64,000 nt of DNA from Prauserella_A sp040645195 (GTDB lineage Bacteria; Actinomycetota; Actinomycetes; Mycobacteriales; Pseudonocardiaceae): positions 110,201 through 174,200 of the forward strand of contig NZ_JBEYXW010000010.1 in NCBI RefSeq assembly GCF_040645195.1, in the 5' to 3' direction. The notes below the pieces were generated by a model. The model saw only the letters and a list, made by a program, of their open reading frames with translations, was not told the DNA's origin and did not search any database. Below are positions 8,756 through 17,397 of this stretch, piece after piece; position 1 is the first letter of the stretch, and each line of letters begins with the position of its first letter. The translations under genes and the position numbers were made by a program.

Positions 8756-8897
8756 GGGCAACTCGCCTCCTGGACCGGGGAACTCGCGCGCAGGACCGGG
8801 GGACTCGCGCACCCGAACGGGCAACTCGCGCGCTGGAGCGGGGGACTCGCGCACCCGAGCGGGGGACTCGCGCACCGGACGGGGGGACTCGCGCGCC
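8756..8897 (-). repeat. 21-bp repeat array A, right half (7 units, inverted)
   Basis: Seven units in the opposite orientation to the left half. The conserved ACTCGC falls at 8761, 8782, 8803, 8824, 8845, 8866 and 8887, again exactly 21 bp apart. The array ends about 25 bases before the purE stop codon. Same family as the arrays at 44871-45057 and 46030-46288. The open frames through it are seven-residue periodic shadows, not genes. Confidence 0.85.
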
Positions 8898-8920
8898 AGC
8901 GGGCACCCGGGCGCAGAGCG

Positions 8921-9421
8921 TCAGCGGGTCAGTTTTGCGCGCAGCGCGGCGTCCTTGTCCAGTACCAGCTGTTCCAGATCCGCCTGGAACGCGGTCATCC
9001 GCGCGCGCAGCGGCTCGTCGCTCGCGGCGAGGATGCGCACCGCCAGCAGGCCCGCGTTGCGCGCACCGCCGACGGACACCGTCGCCACCGGCACGCCTGC
9101 CGGCATCTGCACGATCGACAGCAGCGAGTCGAGGCCGTCGAGGTACTTCAGCGGCACCGGAACACCGATGACCGGCAACGGCGTGGCCGAGGCGACCATG
9201 CCGGGCAGGTGCGCCGCACCGCCGGCGCCCGCAATGATCACCTTGATGCCGCGGCCGGCAGCCGAGCGTGCGTAGTCGAGCATCCGCTGCGGGGTGCGAT
9301 GCGCGGAGTAGACGCCGACCTCGTACGGCACCTGGAACTCGTCGAGCGCGGTCCCGGCGGCCTCGAGCACCGGCCAGTCCGAGTCGCTGCCCATGATCAC
9401 GCCGACGACGGGGGCGGTCAC
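8921..9421 (-). CDS. purE: 5-(carboxyamino)imidazole ribonucleotide mutase, PurE
   Basis: Purine synthesis: rearranges N5-CAIR to 4-carboxy-AIR. The protein is 166 residues, normal for class I PurE. It shows the MGSDSDWP motif near the N-terminus, SAHRTPQRM, and the AGAGGAAHLPGMVA stretch. The start is GTG 9421 behind GAGGAG; the longer frame to 9520 is rejected. It follows purK by 34 bases on the same strand, giving the usual purK-purE operon, which supplies CAIR for the later pathway. Confidence 0.96.
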   Translation of the reverse strand: MTAPVVGVIMGSDSDWPVLEAAGTALDEFQVPYEVGVYSAHRTPQRMLDYARSAAGRGIKVIIAGAGGAAHLPGMVASATPLPVIGVPVPLKYLDGLDSLLSIVQMPAGVPVATVSVGGARNAGLLAVRILAASDEPLRARMTAFQADLEQLVLDKDAALRAKLTR

Positions 9422-9455
9422 GCTGTCACTCCTCAGTAGAAGTAATTCGAAAGGA

Positions 9456-10637
9456 TCAGTGGATCTGGTAGCCGTCGAGCCATTCGGCATGCGATAGCCA
9501 GTGTGCGGCGAGCCGCGCACGCTGCCGCAGCTCGTCGGTCAGCGGCCCCAGCATGTTGACATGGCCGAGCTTGCGACCGGGCCGTTCCCCCTTGCCGTAC
9601 AGGTGCACGCGCGCGTCGGGGAACCGCGCGAACAGGTGGTGCAGCCGCTCGTCCGGGCGCATTGCCGGGATCGTGCCTGCACCGAGGACGTTGGCCATCA
9701 CGGTCGGCGACAGCAGGTCGGTCACGCCGAGCGGGTAGTCGAGCACCGCACGCAGGTGCTGCTCGAACTGCGAGGTGCGCGAACCGTCCATCGTCCAGTG
9801 GCCGGAGTTGTGCGGCCGCATCGCCAGCTCGTTCACCAACAGCCCGCCGTCGGTGTCGAACAGCTCGACCGCGAGCACGCCCACCACGTCGAGCTCGGCG
9901 GCGATCCGCAGCGCGATGTCCTGCGCATCCTGGGTCTGCCGCGCCGTCAGCCCCGGGGCGGGAGCCAGCACCTCGGTGTTGATGCCGTCCCGCTGCACGG
10001 TCTCCACGACCGGCCACGCCGCGCCCTGCCCGAACGGTGAGCGCGCCACGAGCGCGGCGAGCTCCCTGCGCATCCGGACCTTCACCTCGACGAGCAGCGC
10101 GGTACCCGCCTCCAGCAGCTCGGGCACGAGCCCGCGCGCGTCCTCCGGCGAGTCGACCATCCAGACACCCCGGCCGTCGTAACCGCCGGTCGCCGCCTTC
10201 AACACCACCGGCCAGCCGTGCGAGTCGCCGAACTTCACCAGGTCGTCCACTTCGGACACCTCGGCGAACGCGGGACCGGGGAAACCATGTGCCGACAACC
10301 GTTCCCGCATGAGCAGCTTGTTCTGCGCGAAGGCCAGCGCGCCGGGACCCGGCCGCAGCCGGAAGCCCTCCATCGCCAGCGTCAGCAGGTGCTCCCCAGG
10401 GACGTGTTCGTGGTCGAAGGTCACCACGTCGACGCCGCGCGCGAACGAACGCAACGCTTCCAGGTCGGTGTGGTGGCCGTACACCACCTCGCCGGCGACG
10501 AGGCCGGCCGAGTCGTGCTCACCGGCGGCGAGCACGCGCAGCGACTGACCGAGCGAGATGGCCGCCTGATGAGTCATCCTGGCGAGCTGGCCACCGCCGA
10601 CCATGCCGACGACGGGGAGTCCGGTGCGAGTATCCAT
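9456..10637 (-). CDS. purK: N5-carboxyaminoimidazole ribonucleotide synthase, PurK
   Basis: ATP-grasp enzyme that carboxylates AIR with bicarbonate to give N5-CAIR, which PurE uses. It is 393 residues. It shows the N-terminal GMVGGGQLARM motif, an ATP-grasp centre with PVVLKAATGGYDGRGVW, and a C-terminal NELAMRPHNSGHWT motif holding metal and substrate ligands. First gene of the purK-purE unit. The gap to the upstream GT87 gene is only 25 bases, so read-through from that gene is possible. Confidence 0.96.
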   Translation of the reverse strand: MDTRTGLPVVGMVGGGQLARMTHQAAISLGQSLRVLAAGEHDSAGLVAGEVVYGHHTDLEALRSFARGVDVVTFDHEHVPGEHLLTLAMEGFRLRPGPGALAFAQNKLLMRERLSAHGFPGPAFAEVSEVDDLVKFGDSHGWPVVLKAATGGYDGRGVWMVDSPEDARGLVPELLEAGTALLVEVKVRMRRELAALVARSPFGQGAAWPVVETVQRDGINTEVLAPAPGLTARQTQDAQDIALRIAAELDVVGVLAVELFDTDGGLLVNELAMRPHNSGHWTMDGSRTSQFEQHLRAVLDYPLGVTDLLSPTVMANVLGAGTIPAMRPDERLHHLFARFPDARVHLYGKGERPGRKLGHVNMLGPLTDELRQRARLAAHWLSHAEWLDGYQIH

Positions 10638-10662
10638 AGCGCAGCCCAGCTTAAACGTGCGC

Positions 10663-12039
10663 TCAGTGAGCAGGCGTCAGGTCCGCGGGATGCTCGGGGT
10701 TCGCCTCGGCGCGTCTGCGCTGCCACAGCCAGCGACCAGCGAGCACCGCGGTGAGCACGATCGGCATGAGGATGTAGGCACTACCGAGGACGAACTGCCA
10801 GAACGCCCAGTGCAGCTCCAGGTTGCGGCCGTTGGGGAGCACCAGCAGCACGCAGCTGACGAACACCACGAACACCGCGGCCGCGGCGAACCAGCGCTTG
10901 CCCGCCGTTGCCGGCGTGGTCTGCGGCAGGCGCGACACGAGCAGGACGATCAGCGGCACGGCCCACACCCAGTGATGCGACCAGGACACCGGCGATACGA
11001 GCAGCGCGAAGAAGGCCGTCACGAGCAGCGCCTCGAGCGCCTGCCCACGACGGTGGTACCGGAGCATGAGCCAGATCGCGGCAGGCGCGAGCAGTGCGCC
11101 GATGCCCATCGCGGCCATCGACGACCACGGCGCGAGGTCGGAGACCCGGTTGACCAGCCCGTTGAGCGACTGGTTGCCGGCCCAGTGCATTGGCCCGATG
11201 CGCCCCTGGTCGAACATCGTGTGGGTCCAGAACCGCAAGGCATCGCCGGGGATCAGCGCGAACATCAGCGCCTGCAGGCCGAAGAAGGTGACCAGCGCGC
11301 GCAGGGCTTCCCGCTTACGGCCGGTGAACAGCAGGTGCGGGATGAAGATCAACGGCGTCAGCTTGACGGCCGCCGCAACGCCGACCATGACCCCGCCCCA
11401 CCGGCTGCCGCGCGCGGAGACGACGAGCACGTCGAGCACGATCAGCGCCATCAGGATCAGGTTGATCTGGCCGAGGAAGATCGTGCGCCACACCGGTTCG
11501 AGTGCGAAGCACACAATTGCGAAGATCAGAGTCGTACGGGCCGGCGAGGCCCAGCGGGGCAGCTCGCCGGACGGCCGGGGCAGTGCGCCGATCGTCACCC
11601 GGATCACCAGCGCCATCGCCAGGAACGAGATCGCGGTGACCACACCCCAGGAGACCTGCACGGGGAGCACGGCCAGCGGTACGAACAGCAGCGCCGCCGT
11701 CGGCGGGTAGGTGAACGGCAGCAGCGCCCACCACGGTTCGGGGCCGAGCGTGTTGCCGTCGTAGAGCGGATTCCCCTGCAGCAGGGTCACCGCACCGGCG
11801 CGGTACACCGCGCTGTCGACACCGAGCCGCCAGTCGAACACCCAGCCGAGCACGCCGGCGACGATCGCGATGATCGGCACCGCCACCAGTAGTGCCATGG
11901 AGCGCGGCCGGACCGAAAGCCTGTCGAGTGAGGCGCGCAGCGCGAGCACCGGCGGCTGCGGCCGCGAATCCGCGAGCACGGCGGTTCCACCTTGCTCGCC
12001 CGTACTGTTCACCGCTGTGCCATCCCCTGGCTCCCTCAC
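10663..12039 (-). CDS. GT87-family polyprenol-phosphate-mannose-dependent mannosyltransferase
   Basis: A 458-residue polytopic membrane protein with about 10-12 hydrophobic helices, of the DUF2029 / GT87 family. These GT-C enzymes use polyprenyl-phospho-mannose on the outer face of the membrane to add alpha-1,2-mannose to PIM, LM or LAM-type lipids in actinomycetes. The first outer loop carries the acidic DWRLGVDSAVYRAGA segment, where the family keeps its catalytic Asp, followed by NPLYD and PFTYPP motifs. The acceptor cannot be told from sequence. GTG/ATG choice near 12039 is uncertain; the first helix begins about residue 46. Confidence 0.83.
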   Translation of the reverse strand: MREPGDGTAVNSTGEQGGTAVLADSRPQPPVLALRASLDRLSVRPRSMALLVAVPIIAIVAGVLGWVFDWRLGVDSAVYRAGAVTLLQGNPLYDGNTLGPEPWWALLPFTYPPTAALLFVPLAVLPVQVSWGVVTAISFLAMALVIRVTIGALPRPSGELPRWASPARTTLIFAIVCFALEPVWRTIFLGQINLILMALIVLDVLVVSARGSRWGGVMVGVAAAVKLTPLIFIPHLLFTGRKREALRALVTFFGLQALMFALIPGDALRFWTHTMFDQGRIGPMHWAGNQSLNGLVNRVSDLAPWSSMAAMGIGALLAPAAIWLMLRYHRRGQALEALLVTAFFALLVSPVSWSHHWVWAVPLIVLLVSRLPQTTPATAGKRWFAAAAVFVVFVSCVLLVLPNGRNLELHWAFWQFVLGSAYILMPIVLTAVLAGRWLWQRRRAEANPEHPADLTPAH

Positions 12040-12083
12040 CTTTCTAGGAAATCACGAACGGCATCGGTGCGTGCACAAGCCCA

Positions 12084-12947
12084 TCAATTCCGGCTCAGCG
12101 TGTCCAGCAGCTCGCAGGCGGACTCGTACTCGGCAGGCAACCGCACCAGGTTCAGCCGCGTGCCCACCGAACGCAGCTGCGCATCGACGGCCAGCCGCTG
12201 GGTCAGCTCGCGGCGCAGTCGCACTGCCCTGGAGGCAACCCCACCGTCGCGGGCTGACACCGCCGCGACCGCCGAGGGTCCCAGCACCGCGAGGCTCTCG
12301 CCGCCGTCGAAGGCCACCCGCAGTGCGTCCGCGGCCAGGATCATCCCGGTGAGCCGTGGCCACCCAGCGCTGCCGGAGAAGTCCAGTGCCACCACGATCA
12401 GCGCGTGGTCCTCGGCCAGCCGCTTGCCCTCGCGCGCCGCCTGCCGGTAGAGCTCGCCCAGCCGAGTGCGCAGGTAGGCACTGGTCGGCAACCCGGTCAG
12501 CGGATCGCTCGCCTCCACCCGAGCCAGCTGGTCCATCGCCACGTCGGCCCACGCCACCGCGGTCACCCGCAGTAGCCGCGCGGGGGTAGCATCCACATCG
12601 GGAGCCACGAACCCGTCCTTGGCGTCCGGAACGGCGAGCACCGCGTGCAGTGCCGCCAGGTCGGTGAGTGTCTCCTCGAGACCGGCTCCCGCAGCGGCGC
12701 GCGCACGGCCCAGCCCGGCGAGCGCGGAGAGCGCATTCTCCGGCCCTCCGTTGCGCACCACTGCCGCGCACACAGCGTCAACCTCGGGTAACGCCCAGTC
12801 GCTCGGAAAACGCCACCCGGCGGCAAGGCTCGCCGTGCGCCATTTGGCACGCAGCGCTCGCAGGATGTGGTCCTGGGTCACCTGCCGCCCCACCGTCGAG
12901 CGCGCCTCGTCCGAAGCGGACCCGGCGCCCGTCGCAGGCACGTCCAC
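12084..12947 (-). CDS. Degenerate GGDEF-like domain protein
   Basis: About 287 residues. An N-terminal helical region is followed by DPLTGLPTSAYLRTRL, the start signature of GGDEF domains, and by a strand (LIVVALDF) like the first strand of a nucleotidyl cyclase. The GGDEF signature itself is absent: the corresponding turn reads LAVLGPSAVAAV. It therefore probably makes no c-di-GMP and may act as a binding or regulatory domain (inference). The start is uncertain. GTG 12947 has AAAGGG eight bases upstream; an in-frame ATG at 13007 has no clear site. It is divergent from the sigma-factor fusion gene and shares an intergenic inverted repeat with it. Confidence 0.65.
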   Translation of the reverse strand: MDVPATGAGSASDEARSTVGRQVTQDHILRALRAKWRTASLAAGWRFPSDWALPEVDAVCAAVVRNGGPENALSALAGLGRARAAAGAGLEETLTDLAALHAVLAVPDAKDGFVAPDVDATPARLLRVTAVAWADVAMDQLARVEASDPLTGLPTSAYLRTRLGELYRQAAREGKRLAEDHALIVVALDFSGSAGWPRLTGMILAADALRVAFDGGESLAVLGPSAVAAVSARDGGVASRAVRLRRELTQRLAVDAQLRSVGTRLNLVRLPAEYESACELLDTLSRN

Positions 12948-13054
12948 AGACACCGCCCTTTCCTGACTGATCACTCCGCCCGAGTACTGGACGCAGCGAC
13001 ACACCATCCGTGACGTCCTTACGACGAATCATCGAGTGAACTCGTTGCGACTCC

Positions 13055-13086
13055 CGGGTCATCGGTCCACCCCACAGGATGACCCG
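13055..13086. promoter_or_regulatory. Inverted repeat in divergent promoter region
   Basis: CGGGTCATC at 13055-13063 and its exact complement GATGACCCG at 13078-13086, 14 nt apart, in the 214-nt gap between the GGDEF-like gene and the sigma-factor fusion. A candidate shared operator; no known regulator consensus is recognised. Confidence 0.4.
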
Positions 13087-13161
13087 ATCAACCCGGTCCG
13101 TCACACTTGGCCCAGTACGACGTCTGGAGAGATGTCTGCACCAGTACGTGAGAGGAGAGCC

Positions 13162-15537
13162 GTGACGACCGCTCCCGCCGACCCCAGCGGCACCAGCGAT
13201 GCCGAGCTGATCGCGTCGGTGCGAGCGGGCAAGCTCGAGGCGTACGGAACGCTGTACGAGCGGCACGTCACCGCTGCTTACAACCTCGCCCGGCAGCTCG
13301 CCCGGTCGAGCACGGAAGCCGACGATCTGGTGTCGGAGGCATTCTCCAAGGTCCTCGACACCCTGCGCGGCGGCAAAGGTCCAGACAGCGCGTTCCGCGC
13401 GTACCTGCTGACGTCGCTTCGGCACACGGCCTACGACAAGACCCGCAAGGACAAGCGCGTCGACCTCTCCGACGACATGACTACGGTCGGGGGTGCGGGA
13501 GCCGAGGCGCTGACCGTCCCGTTCTCCGACACCGCGATGGCCGGTCTCGAACGGACACTGGCCGCGAAGGCGTTCGCCCGGCTCCCGGAGCGCTGGCAGG
13601 CCGTGCTGTGGCACACCGAGATCGAGCAGCAGTCGCCAGCGGAGGTCGCACCACTGCTCGGGCTCACCCCGAACGGGGTTTCCGCTCTCGCCTACCGGGC
13701 CAGGGAAGGCCTGCGGCAGGCCTACCTTCAGGTGCACCTGGCCGAGGTCTCCGCCGACCGCTGCCGCGCGACCGCCGACAAACTCGGCGCCTGGACCCGC
13801 GACGGTCTGTCCAAACGCGAGCGCGCACAGGTCGAGCAGCACCTCGACGAGTGTGCTGACTGCCGGGCGCTCGCCGCGGAGCTCGCCGATGTCAACGGTG
13901 CATTGCGGGCGATCGTCGCGCCGCTGGTACTGGGCGGGGGCGTGCTGGGCTACCTCGCGCTGGCCGGTGCGGGGAAGGCGAGTGCCGCGACCGCGATCGG
14001 AGCCGGTGCCGCCGCGGGCTCGGCAGGCGGCGCCGCGAGCGCCGCGGCATCGGCTCCGCGTCAGTTCGTTGGCGTTGCCGCGTCCGGGGTCGCGATGGCG
14101 GCGGCCATCGCGGTCGCGCTGACGGCAGGCGGCGGGACACAGGAGATCCCGACCGCCGCGATGCCACCGGCGACCTCGGTCGTGCAGACCCCAGCGGCTC
14201 CCCCAACGAACCCACCAGCGCCGGAGCCACCCGCGCAGCCACCAGCTGCGGACCCACCCGCCGACGACCCGCCGGCCCCGAACTCGCCCGAGCCGGAGCA
14301 GCCACCCACGCAAGCTCCGCCGACCACAGAGCCGACCACCACTGAGCCGACGCAGCCGCCCACCACGGAGCCCATTCCTGCCCAGGTGAGCGCGCAGGCA
14401 CCCGCCGACGGGGTCGCGCTGGAAGCCGGCGGGTCGACTGCGGAGCTGCCGATCACCGTGCGTAACGACGGTGGCACCGCATCTGACCCGGTGGTCGTCA
14501 CGCTGTCGCTGCCGCCGGGAGTCTCCGCGCTCGGCCCTGCCAGCGGTGGCGGTGGTGCCCCCGCTGGCGGCGCCGCCGCGCGGCAGGCACAGGTCGCCGA
14601 CCGCGTCATCTGCCCCGGCGGCACCGGCACGGTGACCTGCCAGACCGTCGAAGGGCTGGAGCCCGGTGAGTCGGCTGTGCTGGTTTTCCGGCTGCAGGCG
14701 GGGCCCGGCGCCAGCTCCGGAGCCATCACCGGCACGGTGAACACGGGTGCCACGGTCGAGGTGTCGATCCAGGTCCCGGTGTCGGTGGCTCCCGCGCCCG
14801 ACAAGGTCTTCCTGCACGTCGCCAAGGAGTTCCACCCGTGGTGGAGCCGGACGCTCTACGTCCAGGTGCGCAACGACGGCAGCGTCGCGCGGCAGGCGAC
14901 CGTGACGGTGGACCAGCCCACCCACGCGGTGATGCTCGGCCAGTTGCTCGACTGCTCCCCCGACGGGACCTCGCTGACCTGCACCACCCGCGATCAGCTC
15001 GAACCCGGCGAGGACATCCGGTTCTGGGTCGTGCTCAAGCCGAGTGTGCAGCCGGACACCGACGTCACCGTGACGGCGACGATCGGCAGCGCCAGCGCAT
15101 CGCGCACCGAACGCTTCGAATGCTGGGGCTTCTGGTGCCGCTGGCCGGACCACCCCGGACAGGGCAGGCCGGGGCAGCCGGCGCCGACGACCACGCCGCC
15201 ACCGTCCACAACAGAGCGTCCGCAGGCACCGTCCCTACCGGACGTGACGCCGCCCGAGTCCAGCACCGGGACCACACCGACGCGGCCCAGCGGACCCAGC
15301 ACGACCGACGAGCCGGCGACACCGAGTGCGCCGGCCAGCAGCACGGCTCCGTCGCGGCCGCAGCCGCCGAGCGCGGAGCCCGAACACCCGGAACACCCGG
15401 AACACCCCGAGCACCCGGAACATCCTGCTCACCCGGAACATCCGGGCCGGCCGGACACACCGGGACGCAGCGACCTGCCGGAGAACGAGGCCGCCCGGCC
15501 CGGCATGTGGGGCTGGCTGTCCTCCTGGTTCCGCTGA
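13162..15537 (+). CDS. ECF sigma factor fused to zinc finger, membrane and extracellular domains
   Basis: A single 791-residue frame. Order: sigma-70 region 2 (about residues 30-80, YERHVTAAYNLARQL), region 4 (about 150-190, SPAEVAPLLGLTPNGVSALAYRAREG-type HTH), a zinc-binding anti-sigma-like motif H-x3-C-x2-C (HLDECADC, from residue 226), two hydrophobic segments (about 252-272 and 300-322), a Pro/Thr-rich linker, two beta-sandwich DUF11/CARDB-like domains (about 410-545 and 550-655), and a Pro/Ser/Thr tail with EHP repeats. Start is GTG 13162 behind AGAGGAGAG. It looks like a sigma factor, its own anti-sigma and a wall sensor in one chain. Related C-terminally extended ECF groups are known in actinobacteria. 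How the sigma part would be released is not visible. Confidence 0.85.
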   Translation: MTTAPADPSGTSDAELIASVRAGKLEAYGTLYERHVTAAYNLARQLARSSTEADDLVSEAFSKVLDTLRGGKGPDSAFRAYLLTSLRHTAYDKTRKDKRVDLSDDMTTVGGAGAEALTVPFSDTAMAGLERTLAAKAFARLPERWQAVLWHTEIEQQSPAEVAPLLGLTPNGVSALAYRAREGLRQAYLQVHLAEVSADRCRATADKLGAWTRDGLSKRERAQVEQHLDECADCRALAAELADVNGALRAIVAPLVLGGGVLGYLALAGAGKASAATAIGAGAAAGSAGGAASAAASAPRQFVGVAASGVAMAAAIAVALTAGGGTQEIPTAAMPPATSVVQTPAAPPTNPPAPEPPAQPPAADPPADDPPAPNSPEPEQPPTQAPPTTEPTTTEPTQPPTTEPIPAQVSAQAPADGVALEAGGSTAELPITVRNDGGTASDPVVVTLSLPPGVSALGPASGGGGAPAGGAAARQAQVADRVICPGGTGTVTCQTVEGLEPGESAVLVFRLQAGPGASSGAITGTVNTGATVEVSIQVPVSVAPAPDKVFLHVAKEFHPWWSRTLYVQVRNDGSVARQATVTVDQPTHAVMLGQLLDCSPDGTSLTCTTRDQLEPGEDIRFWVVLKPSVQPDTDVTVTATIGSASASRTERFECWGFWCRWPDHPGQGRPGQPAPTTTPPPSTTERPQAPSLPDVTPPESSTGTTPTRPSGPSTTDEPATPSAPASSTAPSRPQPPSAEPEHPEHPEHPEHPEHPAHPEHPGRPDTPGRSDLPENEAARPGMWGWLSSWFR
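15382..15444 (+). repeat. 9-bp coding repeat (Glu-His-Pro)
   Basis: Seven in-frame copies of a 9-bp unit close to GAACACCCG near the 3' end of the sigma-fusion gene, coding EHP tripeptides (one unit reads AHP). Likely a flexible, metal-binding or length-variable wall-spanning tail. Confidence 0.85.
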
Positions 15538-15567
15538 CCAGCGACGACACCCCGTGCGTAGACTGCG

Positions 15568-16101
15568 GTGGTGGCCGTTGTCGAATCCGTGCTCGCCAGG
15601 GTCCCCCAACCCCTGCGTGCAGTGCTGGTCAAGCACCGCGAGCTGCTGAAGTTCGCGGTCGTGGGCGGCACGACGTTCCTGGTCGACAACAGCATCTGGT
15701 ACCTGCTGAAGCTCACCGTCCTCCAGGACAAGCCCACCACGGCGAAGGCCATCGCGATCATCGTCGCGACCATCGTGTCGTACGTGCTGAACCGCGAGTG
15801 GTCCTTCCGCACCCGTGGCGGTCGTGAACGGCACCACGAGGCGGCACTGTTCTTCGTGATCAGCGGTGTCGCCGTCGTCGTGAACCTGATCCCGCTATGG
15901 GCCTCACGCTACGTATTCGACCTCGAGCGGCCACACGTGTCACTGTTCGTCCAGGAGACGGCGGACTTCATCAGCGGCTCGGTGATCGGCATGCTGCTGG
16001 CGATGGTGTTCCGGTTCTGGGGCTTCCGCAAGTGGGTGTTCCCGGACGAACTCGGCCACCGTCGTCGCGAAGAGGAACTGGTCGACGTTCCGCGCCAGTG
16101 A
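15568..16101 (+). CDS. GtrA family membrane protein
   Basis: A 177-residue protein with four hydrophobic helices and the GtrA signature around FAVVGGTTFLVDNSIWYLL. GtrA proteins are thought to help translocate polyprenyl-linked sugars for wall polysaccharide or glycolipid modification. M. tuberculosis has a GtrA protein (Rv3277) at the matching place beside purK. The N-terminus has GTG codons at 15568 and 15571. It is 31 bases after the sigma-fusion stop, so co-transcription is possible. Confidence 0.88.
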   Translation: MVAVVESVLARVPQPLRAVLVKHRELLKFAVVGGTTFLVDNSIWYLLKLTVLQDKPTTAKAIAIIVATIVSYVLNREWSFRTRGGRERHHEAALFFVISGVAVVVNLIPLWASRYVFDLERPHVSLFVQETADFISGSVIGMLLAMVFRFWGFRKWVFPDELGHRRREEELVDVPRQ

Positions 16102-16110
16102 GACCGCGGC

Positions 16111-17394
16111 TCAGCGCGGCACCCGTTCCGCGGGCCAGCGCACCCCGGGTACCTCTGCCGGGCTCGGCGTCCGCAGGAACAGGCTGAACGTCGCGGGTCG
16201 TCGCACGGACAGCTCCAGCCTGCCGCCGTCCGCCTCAGCCAGCGCACGCGCCAGCGCGAGCCCGACACCGGTCGAACCCGCACCGGAGAAGCCGCGGTCG
16301 AAGATGTGCCGCGCCAGCTCGTCGGGCACGCCGAGTCCGCCGTCGGTCACCTCGATGACCACGGTCCCCTCCGCCTCACCGCCGCGAGCCGCGAGCGTCA
16401 CGTTCCCCGCACCGTGCCGCAGTGCGTTGTCCAGCAGGACCCCGACGACTTCGCGCAACCGCGCCGGGGTCGCCCACGCGATCAACCCGTCACCGACCCG
16501 CACCCGCAGAGGGCGGCTCTCGGCCCTGAGCAGTTGCCGCCATTCCTCGGAGACTTCCGGCAACATCACCGACAGCTCGACCGGTTCCGCACCCACCTCA
16601 CTCGCGGCCCGCGCGGCGGCCAGCAGCTCGTCCAGTACTTCGGCGAGCCGGTCGGCCTGCTCCTGCGCGGCCTGCGCCTCGTCGGCGACCTCGCTGTCGG
16701 CGTGCATCGTGAGGCCGTCCAGCCGCAGCTGCAGCGCTGTCAGCCTGCTGCGCAGCTGGTGGGAGACGTCGCCCACCAGCTGACGCTCACGCTGCAGGAG
16801 CTGGGCGAGCGCGGTCGCCGAGGTGTCGAGCGCATCGGCGACCATGTCGAGCTCGGCGACCTCGTAGCGGCTGCCGTCGGGCCGGAAGTCACCGCCGCCG
16901 AGCCGGGCGGCCCTGTCGGCGACGTGCCGGAGCGGCCGGGCGAGCCTGCGCGCCGTCACCGTGGCCACCACCGTTCCGGTGCCGACCGAGAGCACCACCA
17001 GCAGGATCACGGCGAGCGCCACCTGGGTCTGCCGGGTCCGCACCGGCCCGGCCGGGATCGCCAGCTCGACTGTGCCCCCGCGAGCGATCGGCACGTCCTC
17101 CACGACGACGTCCGACCCGGGATCCCTGCCGTAGGTCAGCGGCTCCGTGTTGGGCTGGCGGACCGTCAGGCGTCCGGACTGCGGTACGGCCGCACGCACC
17201 TGGGCCAGGTCGAGCGCGCGGCCGTTGGCGTACTGGTCGTCCAGGATCGCGGCGATCCGCTGTGCGTTGGAAGCGAGGTCCTCCCTGGCGAAGTTGTCGA
17301 CGAGCAACCAGCCCGTGACACCGAGCGGGCTGCCCAGCGCCGCGGCGGTCACCGTGACCGCCAGCAGGATCGCCAGGAGAATGCGCCTGCGCAT
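16111..17394 (-). CDS. HAMP-domain sensor histidine kinase
   Basis: Membrane sensor kinase of a two-component system, 427 residues. Helix 1 is at about 5-32, the extracellular sensor at about 33-125 and helix 2 at about 130-150. A HAMP linker follows, then the dimerisation box GDVSHQLRSRL with phospho-acceptor His212, and an ATPase domain with N-box (LLDNALRHG), G1 (DGGLGV) and G2 (GVGLALARAL) motifs. The gene starts three bases after its response regulator. The stimulus is unknown. The HQLRSRL box is the form common in actinobacterial envelope-stress kinases. Confidence 0.93.
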   Translation of the reverse strand: MRRRILLAILLAVTVTAAALGSPLGVTGWLLVDNFAREDLASNAQRIAAILDDQYANGRALDLAQVRAAVPQSGRLTVRQPNTEPLTYGRDPGSDVVVEDVPIARGGTVELAIPAGPVRTRQTQVALAVILLVVLSVGTGTVVATVTARRLARPLRHVADRAARLGGGDFRPDGSRYEVAELDMVADALDTSATALAQLLQRERQLVGDVSHQLRSRLTALQLRLDGLTMHADSEVADEAQAAQEQADRLAEVLDELLAAARAASEVGAEPVELSVMLPEVSEEWRQLLRAESRPLRVRVGDGLIAWATPARLREVVGVLLDNALRHGAGNVTLAARGGEAEGTVVIEVTDGGLGVPDELARHIFDRGFSGAGSTGVGLALARALAEADGGRLELSVRRPATFSLFLRTPSPAEVPGVRWPAERVPR

Positions 17395-17397
17395 GGG

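Noticed and set aside
8541..8906. Seven-residue-periodic open frames (ARVPRSG-like) through the arrays
   Set aside because: They come from the 21-bp DNA period with few stops at high GC; several frames and both strands are open, and there are no ribosome sites.
12778..15153. 791-codon minus-strand open frame opposite the sigma fusion
   Set aside because: Low-complexity Arg/Gly/Val translation, antisense to a protein with clear sigma motifs.
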